A DNA stretch of 64,000 nt from Pontibacter sp. G13 (GCF_031851795.1 NZ_CP134696.1:3678501-3742500), one strand, 5' to 3'; numbered from the stretch's first letter, positions 19,359-27,812 are shown. Program-made: numbers and translations. The notes: generated from the sequence alone by a model not told the origin.

Positions 19359-19439
19359 GAATCCCCTCCCAAAAGAATAGGGACGACCACCTTGAAATGA
19401 TCGCCCCTGAGTGTTGGGTCGCAAAGATCCCTTTTATCT

Positions 19440-20084
19440 TTATCCGATCGCCTCGGCTGGATTTCCGAACACGGAGGCTCCTTCTTCCACATCGCGGAGT
19501 ACAATCGAACCAGCAGCAACCATTGCTCCTTTTCCGACTTTGACACCTGGGTGAATCACCGCACCAATCCCCACGAACACATCGTCCTCCAATTCGGCGC
19601 CCTTGCCGATCAATGCACCCGCTTGAAGGGTACAGAAGTCCCCCATTTGCACATCGGGTCCAATATAGCATCGAGCATCGATCCAGTTGAAATCACCGAT
19701 TTCTGCATTGGGTTCAAGCACGGTTTGGGCTCCGAGGATATTCCCTTTGCCCATCTTCGCAAATTCAGAACCGACAAAGGAAGCGTGCATCAGATTCACT
19801 GTATCGGCCTTATTGCCCTTGATCTGATCGACATAATCTCTACGAGTAGAGGAATCTGCCTCGGCCACGACCCACTTCACGTGTTCGTCTGAAAGCAGGG
19901 TGTTCTGATCTTTGGACCCCATTTCCGCCACCACGAGGATATCATTGATTTCTCGAGACATCATGTCAGAGTCATCTGTCAAGAAACCAAATACAAGTAC
20001 GTCAAGCGAATTGGCAATTTCCAGCGCCAATCTTGCTTCAGCTTCATGTCCCACGATCAGGATGGGCGTTTTACTTTCTTCCAT
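19440..20084 (-). CDS. NeuD/PglD-like sugar O/N-acetyltransferase
   Basis: A 214-residue protein with an N-terminal Rossmann-like domain (PILIVGHEAEARLALEIA). The C-terminal left-handed beta-helix has hexapeptide repeats, for example IGDFNWIDARCYIGPDVQMGDF and VGIGAVIHPGVKVGKGAMV. It closes with the VFGNPAEAI signature (usually GNPA). This matches the NeuD/PglD family, which acetylates nucleotide-linked or surface sugars using acetyl-CoA. The catalytic histidine normally in the central domain may be the one in VNLMHASF. The gene stands alone, not within a sugar cluster, which is unusual. The ATG at 20084 is chosen because the upstream extension is atypical. Confidence 0.8.
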   Translation of the reverse strand: MEESKTPILIVGHEAEARLALEIANSLDVLVFGFLTDDSDMMSREINDILVVAEMGSKDQNTLLSDEHVKWVVAEADSSTRRDYVDQIKGNKADTVNLMHASFVGSEFAKMGKGNILGAQTVLEPNAEIGDFNWIDARCYIGPDVQMGDFCTLQAGALIGKGAELEDDVFVGIGAVIHPGVKVGKGAMVAAGSIVLRDVEEGASVFGNPAEAIG

Positions 20085-20289
20085 AAATGGTGTTTCGACT
20101 TTGATCTTGCAAGATAGGATAAATGCTCCAACTGAGGGAACAAGAGCGACCAACTAAATGGAGAAGAATGAAGGAATTCGACACAGATTTGTCAAAGTTT
20201 CCCCGAATCGAGGATAGCTTGGGAAAACTTAAGAACTTTGGGAGGTAAAACCAATCGGTAATTGGTCACCACTTTCGTATATTTTGCCC

Positions 20290-21360
20290 ATGTCTTGGTG
20301 GAAGAATGCCATACATAAGTCTCTACTTGCAACGGAATCCATCTGGGATGCATATCGCGATCGGTACCAATTGGCTTCTCGACTAGCGAAGCCGCTAATT
20401 ATTCAGGTATACATCGCCTACGCATCTGGCAATAGGGTTTATCTCCATGGACGCGTAATTGTCCGGTCCTTGATCAGGGTAAATCAAGCAGACTCCGCGT
20501 GGACCAATTTTCGAAACTCCATCAAACGCTTCAGGAGGCACGAAATTCCTTATGCGAGCATCAAATTCGCATATCGCGATTTTCAGCTCAACATCGAAGC
20601 GGACAGCGAAGGGTACTTCGATCTCGATACGAATTTGCCTATACCCATCGAATCATCCCACCCAGGCTTTTCGCTCGAACTCGTCCATCCAGATGCCAAA
20701 CATGAAGTGCGCACAGACGCACTATTCCAGTGCATTTCCCCAAGCGGAGATTTCATGATCGTGAGTGATTTGGACGACACAGTCATCAAGACGGATGTAC
20801 ACCACACCACACGCATGATCGCGCATACCTTCTTTCAAAATGCGTACTCTCGCGAGATTTTTCCCGGGACCTCTGGATGGTATCACGCCCTACAGGCGGG
20901 TCCAGAAGGAACTAGCAAAAATCCATTCTTCTATCTCTCCACAAGCCCTGTGCATTTACTCGATCTGCTCCAAGATGTGTTGGACATTCAGCAATTGCCC
21001 AAAGGTCCACTCTTGTTGCAAGACATCAAAACCGACGAATCCACCTTTGTGGTTAGGGGTAGCATCAGGCATAAACTTCCCCACCTTCAACGACTGATGC
21101 AGTTCTTCAAAGATCTCCCAATCGTATTGATCGGAGATAGCGGTCAAAAGGATCTGTTGATTTATGGAACGCTTGCCAAGGAGTATCCAGATCGAATTAA
21201 GACGATCTTCATTCGGGATCTGAAACTGGCCTCCAAGGCAGAACAGGTCGACCGTCAGATAGCAGAACTAAGAGAATTGGGATTTGATATTGTGCTATTT
21301 CCCGATAGTTTGTCTGGACTGAATGATTCCATTTCACGTGGTTACGCCAAATCCTCATGA
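20290..21360 (+). CDS. APP1-type phosphatidate phosphatase (DUF2183)
   Basis: A 356-residue protein with the APP1 catalytic domain, a HAD-fold phosphatase best known from yeast actin-patch phosphatidate phosphatase. The HAD motif DxDxT is D160-L-D162-D-T164, preceded by GDFMIVS as in the family. Further motifs are a conserved serine/threonine stretch (YLSTSPVHL) and GDSGQKDLLIY (HAD motif IV region). The N-terminal ~150 residues resemble the usual beta-rich partner domain. In bacteria the substrate is not established. Its stop overlaps the next start (ATGA), so it is coupled to the unknown gene at 21357 and sits directly upstream of the MukE/MukB-like genes. Confidence 0.85.
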   Translation: MSWWKNAIHKSLLATESIWDAYRDRYQLASRLAKPLIIQVYIAYASGNRVYLHGRVIVRSLIRVNQADSAWTNFRNSIKRFRRHEIPYASIKFAYRDFQLNIEADSEGYFDLDTNLPIPIESSHPGFSLELVHPDAKHEVRTDALFQCISPSGDFMIVSDLDDTVIKTDVHHTTRMIAHTFFQNAYSREIFPGTSGWYHALQAGPEGTSKNPFFYLSTSPVHLLDLLQDVLDIQQLPKGPLLLQDIKTDESTFVVRGSIRHKLPHLQRLMQFFKDLPIVLIGDSGQKDLLIYGTLAKEYPDRIKTIFIRDLKLASKAEQVDRQIAELRELGFDIVLFPDSLSGLNDSISRGYAKSS

Positions 21361-21719
21361 ATCTACTGAACCGAATATTTCCACGCACACAGCTCACAGA
21401 ACAGATGTGGAACGACATTGAGGACATCATTCGCAAATTGCGAGGAGACAACCAACTTCGAGGTCCTATACAGATCCTGCGGAATCGAGATTTGATCATG
21501 ATCCCTTTTGAGCCGGTGTCAGGTGTCCTTTCGGATCAGGCCGTTCATTTACATCTGAAGAATCCATTGGAAGATAGTTTTGCTCATATTTTACCCGGCG
21601 AAGAGGTATTAAGCATGGAAGAGGGGCAAAGTATGGATCAATTCATTGCTAAATTAATCAGCATATCTAGACAAAGAAATTATCTAAAAACGCACCTAAA
21701 ATCCACAGAATATCGATAA
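21357..21719 (+). CDS. Unknown 120-residue protein coupled to the APP1 phosphatase
   Basis: Not recognised. It begins inside the last codons of the phosphatase gene with a 4-base ATGA overlap, so its translation is probably coupled. The N-terminal half predicts an amphipathic helix (LTEQMWNDIEDIIRKLR), followed by beta-like segments and a C-terminal basic helix. There is no signal peptide, membrane segment or cysteine motif. It is separated by 66 AT-rich bases from the MukE-like gene. Confidence 0.7.
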   Translation: MNLLNRIFPRTQLTEQMWNDIEDIIRKLRGDNQLRGPIQILRNRDLIMIPFEPVSGVLSDQAVHLHLKNPLEDSFAHILPGEEVLSMEEGQSMDQFIAKLISISRQRNYLKTHLKSTEYR

Positions 21720-21785
21720 GGTTCCATCCCACAGGAAAAATACCAAAAAAAATAGCATTTATTACTAAAATATTTATCTTGCAGT

Positions 21786-22322
21786 ATGGAACTCCCAAAC
21801 CAAACTGCAGCGATATTTGATCGATTGGCCAAGGGTCAATTCATCAGCGCAAATTCAACCGATCCGAATCAACGACTGTACTTCCAATTGTTGACTCAGC
21901 ACGAATCGGCCTTTTCGGAGTTTTTCAACCAAATCGATTTTAAGCTTCATCGCGGGGATGGATATTATTACTTCAGTCGATCTAAATCACTGAAGTCTTG
22001 GGAAGACAAAAAAGATAGAGTGGAGCGGTACATTGACTGGCTTGATCTCCTCCGCAACTGGCGCCCCAAATTGGGGGCTGGCTACCAGTTCAGCTTTGAC
22101 GAACTGCTCGCGGATATTCAATCCCATGCCAAACTCAAGCGCAAGCTTTACCAATTCGTTCCCAGAGGTCATCCCGATTCTTTGGCAGACAGTATTCGTA
22201 CATGGCTGCGACAGCTTGAGCGCGAATCCTTTGTAGAACCCATTGACAAAGGAGAGCAATACCAAGTTTTGTACGCATTTTCCTACTTGGACCACTTCAT
22301 CCAGCAACTGGTTATTCGGTAA
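21786..22322 (+). CDS. MukE/MksE-like winged-helix (kite) subunit
   Basis: A 178-residue protein. Residues 15-66 parallel the MukE pattern: a GQFI start, a helix ending FSEFFNQIDFKLHR, then GDGYYYFSRSK, comparable with the GFFYLRPRS strand of E. coli MukE as I remember it. Residues ~100-175 parallel the second winged helix: FSFDELLADI, a KL-rich helix, SIRTWLRQLERESFVEPI and YQVLYAFSYLDHFI. MukE-type kite proteins bridge the kleisin and DNA in MukBEF/MksBEF condensins. It is 18 bases upstream of the SMC-like gene, as expected for an mksE-mksB pair. The family match is by eye; no profile search was possible. Confidence 0.65.
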   Translation: MELPNQTAAIFDRLAKGQFISANSTDPNQRLYFQLLTQHESAFSEFFNQIDFKLHRGDGYYYFSRSKSLKSWEDKKDRVERYIDWLDLLRNWRPKLGAGYQFSFDELLADIQSHAKLKRKLYQFVPRGHPDSLADSIRTWLRQLERESFVEPIDKGEQYQVLYAFSYLDHFIQQLVIR

Positions 22323-22340
22323 CCCCAACTTCTTACAGAA

Positions 22341-25300
22341 ATGAGTCAGATTTCCCGCATCATATTCATGAAAGCGGCAGGGATTTCCTATGCCGAATTT
22401 CCGCTCAATGGACATCTTCAATTAGCAGGTATTTTACCGGAATATGGCAACTCCTGTCTCGGACATGCATTAACCCTATTCCATGAAGGGACTATCATCT
22501 CGGGCGCACCAGAATTGAATACAGCCATCTTGGCTCAACTTTTCCCTACGGAAAGCAGCCGATTAATTTATGAGGTGGGAGGTACAGCAGGCGTATTCAC
22601 TACCCATATTCAACGGGAAAAAGGAGAACTCTCCTTCTGGTTCGCTCAGGGTGAATATGACGATCAATTGTACAAATCGGTTGACGGAACCCCAAAGAGT
22701 ACCCAGTCCATCAGAAAACAACTCAAACAGCTTGGCATCAGGTGTTCTGAGTTGATCCGCACTCGAGGAACCTATTTGGATATACTCAAGGGTGTTTCAA
22801 ATGAATCTGCGCTCGACTCATTTCAATATTCAAGCAAAGAGACAAATGGCATTCACCATTTGCTCTCAAGTCCATTTCAACCTCAATCCCTATGCTCAAA
22901 AACTCAATCATGGATCGAGCTTGGACTTGACGCCAAGAATCCAACCCCACTGAAAGGCCTCAAACAAGCATTAGCTCCAATCGCAGCCTTCAAAGAAGAT
23001 TGGGATTTACTCCACAACCAAATCCCAGCGTTGGAAGAAACATGGGAGACCCAACAAATGGCCAATGAGCAAAAAAGGGCCATTGAAGAACTTCAGAAAA
23101 CATTAAGTGCCCAGTTCGCATATCTCGAAGAGCGATTTGGTCAAATGGAGTTTGTTGACGAATCCATTCAGATTGAAAGTCCTTATCGTCAACAACTATC
23201 CGATTGCCAACAACAAATTCAACAAGCGCAGGAAAAGCTGATTATCATTCGACACGAGCAAGTCAAACTTCTACGGGAAAACCCCCAATCGGCGCAATGG
23301 GAAAGGTTCAGTCAGGCCCTACCGGGAATGATTGACCAATTGACCCACTTGATTGGTCACTACCACAAGGAAGTCTCCAAACTGGATTCTACCCAGCAAG
23401 TGTCAGAACTAAATTCTGGCTATGAAGGGGTCGAGGCTACGCTTACTCGCATACACGATCGAGAAATCGCCTCTCTGCGACAGAAACAGGTAGTTCAAGA
23501 TATACAGCGATCGATTGAGGAATTGCGCAAGGAGCAGGGACAGGCCATTCAGGCTATTCACGGAGAGCAGCAAAACGCAGAACAGGTTTGGATAGCGCAA
23601 AAGCAACTGCTGGAAGAAAAGCGAGATTTGATCTCCAATCAGGTACACGCATATAGCCGAACCTTTCAAGATTGGCTGGAACAAACTGTACCAGACTGGG
23701 AGCAAACGATCGGCAAAGTAGTCAAACCAGAAGTCCTTTCTCATCCCTACCTAGCCCCCAAGCTGGAGCGGATTACGCCATTGCTTTTTGGAATAGAACT
23801 CGACCTGAGTGAACTGCCTCTGCCTAACTTAAGCGAGTTGAAGAATCTGGAATCTCAGGATGCCATTGAGCGGCAATTAATGGAACTGGACAAAGAGTGG
23901 ATTTCGGCCAGTCAGGCATTCAAACGAAAAAGTCAGCAGGTAGAGCGCAAGTTCAGAATCAAGCTTAAGGAGCTGAACAAAGAACTGAAGATAGCTCAGA
24001 ACCACGCCGAGCAACTTCATTTACAAACCCTGCGACTCAGGCATCACCATCGGGAGAATCTTGCCCTAGCTCATCAGATCAGCAGTTCCCGCAAGCAGAA
24101 ATTCCAGCTACATGTCCAAGCTGGTAGAGAAGAACGGTCGAGCGCATTTCAGGAAATCACCCAACATCTATCTGCGATGCAGGAACTGTTGGCGTTTTCG
24201 AGCTCCTCTCATGATACTTCGGACCCGAAAGCACCTTCCTACCATCTGGAAATGGAGGAAAAAATGGCGATGCAAACGTTGGCTTTCTGGCAGGATCGCC
24301 ATTCGCAAATCACCCTTCAGCAAAATGAATGGACAGAGAATCAAACTGATAACCAGCTTCTCCAGACCTCGGAACAGGGGGAATGGGATGCCTTGAAAAT
24401 CCGGTTTGCGGAACTCAAGATTGTAAGACGGCAAGGGCAGTCCACAGAGGAAACCTCGTTAGAAGCATTCAAAGATAAGCTTGAGCAACTTGAAATATTG
24501 GTTGGGAGGCAAGAGCTATTGACCTCCTCCCTCACTGAATCCCTAATGGGTTTGCTGGGCAGATTTAGGCAAGATAATATCTGGCATATCCCGACCTCCC
24601 CTGAATCATGGTTAGACTTTTGGGAAGTGAATGGCCACAAGCTCTTGGATGAAACCTATCGTCAATCAGTTCTAGACACTTTGGCACCAGAACTAGCATC
24701 CTGCATTCCCAACTGCAAGCAATCCCTAGAATATTGGCAAAAAGGGCTTTCCGAAATAGATGAGCTCATCGGTAGATATAACCATACCATGAATTTGCGC
24801 TTTGTTGGAAGACACATACCATTCATCAAGCGGACGACTAAACCAGAATCGTGGATTGCGAATCTTGAAACATTATGGGCATTTATTGCCTCAAATGAAG
24901 ATCAATTGGGAGGCCAGAATTTATTCTCAGATGGCAGTTCGGACGGCCTTAATCATCGAGCATTGGATTGCATGCTCAACGCATATCAATCCATTGAGCC
25001 ATTAGATCTGGGGCTTATTGAGTGGAAAGGTACATACTCCCTAGAGGTGGGATTACAAGGAGAGCAATGTGTACCCTTTTCTCAATTTGTGGACCGCTAC
25101 TCTTTCCACAATTGGGATTTCTCACTCAAGGGCTGGTGGGAGTTCAGCAAGATGATATGGATGGAAATCATAGAGCATTCTGAAACGAAACTTCCCGTTA
25201 CCTGCTCAGAGATTCAGCAATTGCCTCCCAGAGAGATCAATCAGCTAGTTTCCCTGGCCAATCATTATGATCTGATTTTGGTGTGTGAATCTCTGTACCC

Positions 25301-25403
25301 AATCGCAAGCATGGAAAAAACGGCCATATACCTGTTACATCCTAGCCAAGAATCCGCTGTGCAGGTGTTGCCGATTCTTCAACCGACGTCGGATGCTGCA
25401 TAG
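22341..25403 (+). CDS. MukB/MksB-like SMC protein with degenerate ATPase motifs
   Basis: A 1020-residue protein with the SMC layout: an N-terminal globular part (1-~230), two long Gln/Glu/Lys-rich coiled-coil arms (about 230-430 and 510-700) around a hinge-like segment, and a C-terminal globular part. The N-terminal beta strands and loop at residues 22-45 align with the P-loop region of MukB/MksB. The GKS there reads G36-N37-S38, so the catalytic lysine is lost and glycines in the loop are replaced (ILPEY). At the C-terminus SLKGWWEF (928-935) takes the place of the signature motif. LPVTCSEIQQLP (951-962) takes the place of the Walker B aspartate-glutamate strand, with serine for aspartate. 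The fold looks kept while ATP hydrolysis looks lost. Its 3' end overlaps the convergent kleisin-like gene by 25 bases. Confidence 0.7.
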   Translation: MSQISRIIFMKAAGISYAEFPLNGHLQLAGILPEYGNSCLGHALTLFHEGTIISGAPELNTAILAQLFPTESSRLIYEVGGTAGVFTTHIQREKGELSFWFAQGEYDDQLYKSVDGTPKSTQSIRKQLKQLGIRCSELIRTRGTYLDILKGVSNESALDSFQYSSKETNGIHHLLSSPFQPQSLCSKTQSWIELGLDAKNPTPLKGLKQALAPIAAFKEDWDLLHNQIPALEETWETQQMANEQKRAIEELQKTLSAQFAYLEERFGQMEFVDESIQIESPYRQQLSDCQQQIQQAQEKLIIIRHEQVKLLRENPQSAQWERFSQALPGMIDQLTHLIGHYHKEVSKLDSTQQVSELNSGYEGVEATLTRIHDREIASLRQKQVVQDIQRSIEELRKEQGQAIQAIHGEQQNAEQVWIAQKQLLEEKRDLISNQVHAYSRTFQDWLEQTVPDWEQTIGKVVKPEVLSHPYLAPKLERITPLLFGIELDLSELPLPNLSELKNLESQDAIERQLMELDKEWISASQAFKRKSQQVERKFRIKLKELNKELKIAQNHAEQLHLQTLRLRHHHRENLALAHQISSSRKQKFQLHVQAGREERSSAFQEITQHLSAMQELLAFSSSSHDTSDPKAPSYHLEMEEKMAMQTLAFWQDRHSQITLQQNEWTENQTDNQLLQTSEQGEWDALKIRFAELKIVRRQGQSTEETSLEAFKDKLEQLEILVGRQELLTSSLTESLMGLLGRFRQDNIWHIPTSPESWLDFWEVNGHKLLDETYRQSVLDTLAPELASCIPNCKQSLEYWQKGLSEIDELIGRYNHTMNLRFVGRHIPFIKRTTKPESWIANLETLWAFIASNEDQLGGQNLFSDGSSDGLNHRALDCMLNAYQSIEPLDLGLIEWKGTYSLEVGLQGEQCVPFSQFVDRYSFHNWDFSLKGWWEFSKMIWMEIIEHSETKLPVTCSEIQQLPPREINQLVSLANHYDLILVCESLYPIASMEKTAIYLLHPSQESAVQVLPILQPTSDAA

Positions 25404-26497
25404 GCGAGTAAATAGGAAACACCATCTTTGGTAGATGCCTCCCCGCTAAAATTCAGATCTTGAGCATAAGCTGCCACCCAATGGGCATAGATTTGGAAAA
25501 TCTGTACAGTGGCTGTTTTTGATGGCAAATAGGCAATCAGGAAGGAAATTAAATCCTCTCCAGATTTCTGAAATGCATCCCGCATGGGCTGATCGATCAT
25601 CATACTGAGGCTTGGCACTGATTCCTCAACTTGATGCGGCTCTTCCGCTTTTGACGGAATGGTGGATTTCGACTTGGTGGATAGTTTCTGGAGACTTGCC
25701 TGATCATCCAAATCTGCCAGATCAATCCAACCCGATTTCATTTGCAAGGGCTGGAAAAGTACCGCCTGATTCTGAATAAGCAGTTCTTTCAAATTGGTAT
25801 CGAATAACAGTCTCCCATCATCTTTCAATTTTTTCAGCGCCTTAATGTGTCGGATATCATTAGCCTCTTCCTCGACTTCAGAAGAGTATTTTTGAGTCAA
25901 TTCTTCAAGCGCCCCATCCATTTTCTCGGAGAGCCCCAATAATGCCATTTCTGTATGAGGGGTATTAAATGCAGGAGAAATCAAGATTTGAGATACAATC
26001 TCCTGAAGCTTAGAAATGGACATTCGAAATTCCTCATTAAGATCACGACTGGATCCATGGGTAATTTCACTCTCGGTATCTTCAAAACGGGGAAGGGAAA
26101 GAGGAATTTCTGCGATTAAGCCATGGCTCAACATTTGGATGGAATCCTCTAATCGATCCTGATTTTTCGAAGTCTGATAGGTTTGTAGGAGCTCACGAAG
26201 CTGACGAATGGAGGCCAAAATCGAATAAGGTTCCGATCTTGAAATATCACCAGTCAACATATCGATAGCCAAAAGAAATTTGGGACTCAGGCTGACAAAG
26301 CCAGAAGATTCCAAAATCCATCCCAAGGCTAGGAGATCTCGATATTCCGAAGGATGATTTCGTTTCCAGCTTAGGATGGCAGATTGCCTTTCTCGGGAAG
26401 GGGCAAATCTCAAGTCCATCAGTTGAGTCAATATTCGCTGATCAGCACTCAGGCGTTGAATCATTTCCCGAAAGGAAATCCGAATGGGTTCAGACAT
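25379..26497 (-). CDS. Candidate MukF/MksF-like kleisin
   Basis: A 372-residue cytosolic, mostly helical protein with no signal peptide or membrane segment. The N-terminal ~90 residues look like a winged helix (LLALGWILESSGFVSLSPKF), followed by a helical bundle with two long helices (70-260). The C-terminal ~55 residues (FLIAYLPSK, then a helix, AQDLNFSGEAS and LLAYAASDV) recall the C-terminal winged helix of MukF, which docks on the SMC head. Size, helical content and position next to MukE- and MukB-like genes fit a kleisin. However, it is encoded on the opposite strand, and sequence support is weak. It follows the HD gene by 18 bases, so the two form an operon. Confidence 0.45.
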   Translation of the reverse strand: MSEPIRISFREMIQRLSADQRILTQLMDLRFAPSRERQSAILSWKRNHPSEYRDLLALGWILESSGFVSLSPKFLLAIDMLTGDISRSEPYSILASIRQLRELLQTYQTSKNQDRLEDSIQMLSHGLIAEIPLSLPRFEDTESEITHGSSRDLNEEFRMSISKLQEIVSQILISPAFNTPHTEMALLGLSEKMDGALEELTQKYSSEVEEEANDIRHIKALKKLKDDGRLLFDTNLKELLIQNQAVLFQPLQMKSGWIDLADLDDQASLQKLSTKSKSTIPSKAEEPHQVEESVPSLSMMIDQPMRDAFQKSGEDLISFLIAYLPSKTATVQIFQIYAHWVAAYAQDLNFSGEASTKDGVSYLLAYAASDVG

Positions 26498-26515
26498 ATT
26501 CGTCTAGACTAATTC

Positions 26516-27766
26516 TTAGGAAATAACACCTTGGAAAAAGAGAATGTAGGTAATCATGAATACCAAAATACTGGCAGCCATTCCATACATGAAAATATTG
26601 TATGCAATCCTGAGCAGCATAAACTTCTTGGCAAGTACCCTTCCAAGGAAGTAAATATCCTTGGACATGCTACCGTAGAGATAGTCAGCATCCTTCATCA
26701 TTTGGTCAATTCCCCATTGGAATGTCTCAATGTCCATTCGGTAGAAATTGCCAAAAAATAGGAGGTTGGTCCGCTTAGCCAAGATATCCTCCCTCGTGAA
26801 CACCCCAGAATTCACCTTGGGTCTCGTTGCAAGAATGGCAAAAACCATCGTAGTCATGCAGGATACCAAAATCAAGATACTGGGATAAATGAGGTAGTGG
26901 TATTGATCGAATATCCCAAAGGCATTGGTGAAGACGATCGAAATGATGATCGCATTGATCGACAACAGAATGTTGGCCTTGGAATCGGCAATCGAGCTCA
27001 AATTGATGTGCGTCCGGTAGGTGTTGCGAAACATCGTTTCAATCCCACGATCAGGCTGTTGCTCTTTGATCTTTTTGAGTTTCTGCTTCAATCTTTTGAC
27101 TTCGGCATCTTGTTGCTCGAAGTGTGTCTGGATAGCTGCCTGATTTTCCAACAATCTCTTCTTTTTGAGCTTCTTACGGGCCTTTTTCAACAAGGCGGTA
27201 TTCTCACCCTTTGCGGGTTCCAATTTGGTTAGGGCATATTCGGTGTAGTACTGATAATCCCTGAAGAACCGATAATTGAAATCCAGCCATTCCTCCTCTG
27301 AGAACTCTCGATCACAGAAGACCTTCCACTCTTGTCTGATTTTCTCAGAATTATCGAGTGCTTCTGGCAGGGCCAGATTATAGAGATCAGCATCTTTCAA
27401 TACTGCTTGAAGCCGATCTTTGGGTTCCTGATCAAGTCGTGTTGCAAAGATGAGCCCTTCCACTTGCTCAATCATGGTAGCCGGCATCTCCCTTTTTTCA
27501 AGGAAATCACGTGCAATCCGCATAGAAGCCTCTTCATGACCGATATAAGTTTCAATATATCCCAAGTCATGAAACCAAGCGGCGAGCTTGATCAAATCCA
27601 TTTGGTCAGAGGTGAGTCCGACCTCTTGGCCGATTTCTACGACGGCATCGACAACCTGTTCAGTATGCCCTACTGTGTGATAGGTGTAGTCACCATTGAG
27701 CTGGTGCACCAAAATTTCACGAGCATAGGCTTCGGCATCTACCAAGAGTTTTTCTTCCACCCGCAT
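26516..27766 (-). CDS. HD-domain phosphohydrolase fused to a Pycsar-effector-like membrane domain
   Basis: A 416-residue protein. Residues 1-~190 form an HD domain, with ligands visible as YHTVGHTEQV (H30, H34), H66-D67 in AAWFHDLGY and a later aspartate in LKDADLY. A highly charged coiled linker (~200-250) follows. The C-terminal ~160 residues begin with the FRNTYRTHINLSSIADSKANILLSI-type segment of DUF5706, the transmembrane module of Pycsar effectors, and have about four hydrophobic helices. HD domains hydrolyse nucleotide phosphoesters, so a role in cyclic or phosphorylated nucleotide signalling at the membrane is likely. The ATG at 27766 is chosen over an in-frame GTG at 27796. It lies upstream of the kleisin-like gene. 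Confidence 0.8.
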   Translation of the reverse strand: MRVEEKLLVDAEAYAREILVHQLNGDYTYHTVGHTEQVVDAVVEIGQEVGLTSDQMDLIKLAAWFHDLGYIETYIGHEEASMRIARDFLEKREMPATMIEQVEGLIFATRLDQEPKDRLQAVLKDADLYNLALPEALDNSEKIRQEWKVFCDREFSEEEWLDFNYRFFRDYQYYTEYALTKLEPAKGENTALLKKARKKLKKKRLLENQAAIQTHFEQQDAEVKRLKQKLKKIKEQQPDRGIETMFRNTYRTHINLSSIADSKANILLSINAIIISIVFTNAFGIFDQYHYLIYPSILILVSCMTTMVFAILATRPKVNSGVFTREDILAKRTNLLFFGNFYRMDIETFQWGIDQMMKDADYLYGSMSKDIYFLGRVLAKKFMLLRIAYNIFMYGMAASILVFMITYILFFQGVIS

Positions 27767-27804
27767 CTGTATCGAAGGATTGAAATTTCTTGTCACAAAT
27801 TATC

Positions 27805-27812
27805 TAATTTTG
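27805..27812 (+). promoter_or_regulatory. -7 box upstream of the FKBP gene
   Basis: TAATTTTG is a perfect TAnnTTTG match, with a TTG 22 bases upstream (27780-27782). The predicted start leaves a leader of about 50 bases before the ATG at 27872. The same box sequence recurs at 49059 and 52475. Confidence 0.5.

Larger units (their letters stand above)
18802..19439. other. Gene-free GC-rich region containing repeat elements
   Basis: About 640 bases with no believable gene. Base composition is richer in G+C than the flanks. It contains two related repeat elements in opposite orientation (18949-19091 and 19257-19358), a 19-bp inverted repeat (19090-19108 / 19153-19171) and a 12-bp perfect palindrome (CTTGGGCCCAAG, 19133-19144). 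Short open frames across it have no family features. Confidence 0.7.

Noticed and set aside
18901-19380. Short open frames across the repeat elements
   Set aside because: They follow the repeat sequence and the palindrome; no protein family pattern.
21775-21781. Near-consensus -7 box TATCTTG directly before the MukE-like ATG
   Set aside because: It lacks one T of the consensus, and its expected start would fall at or past the ATG, so a working promoter here is doubtful.
22341-26497. Wadjet (JetABCD) plasmid-defence system
   Set aside because: No JetD toprim/nuclease gene is present, and the SMC-like ATPase motifs are lost. The kite and SMC look closer to MukBEF/MksBEF.
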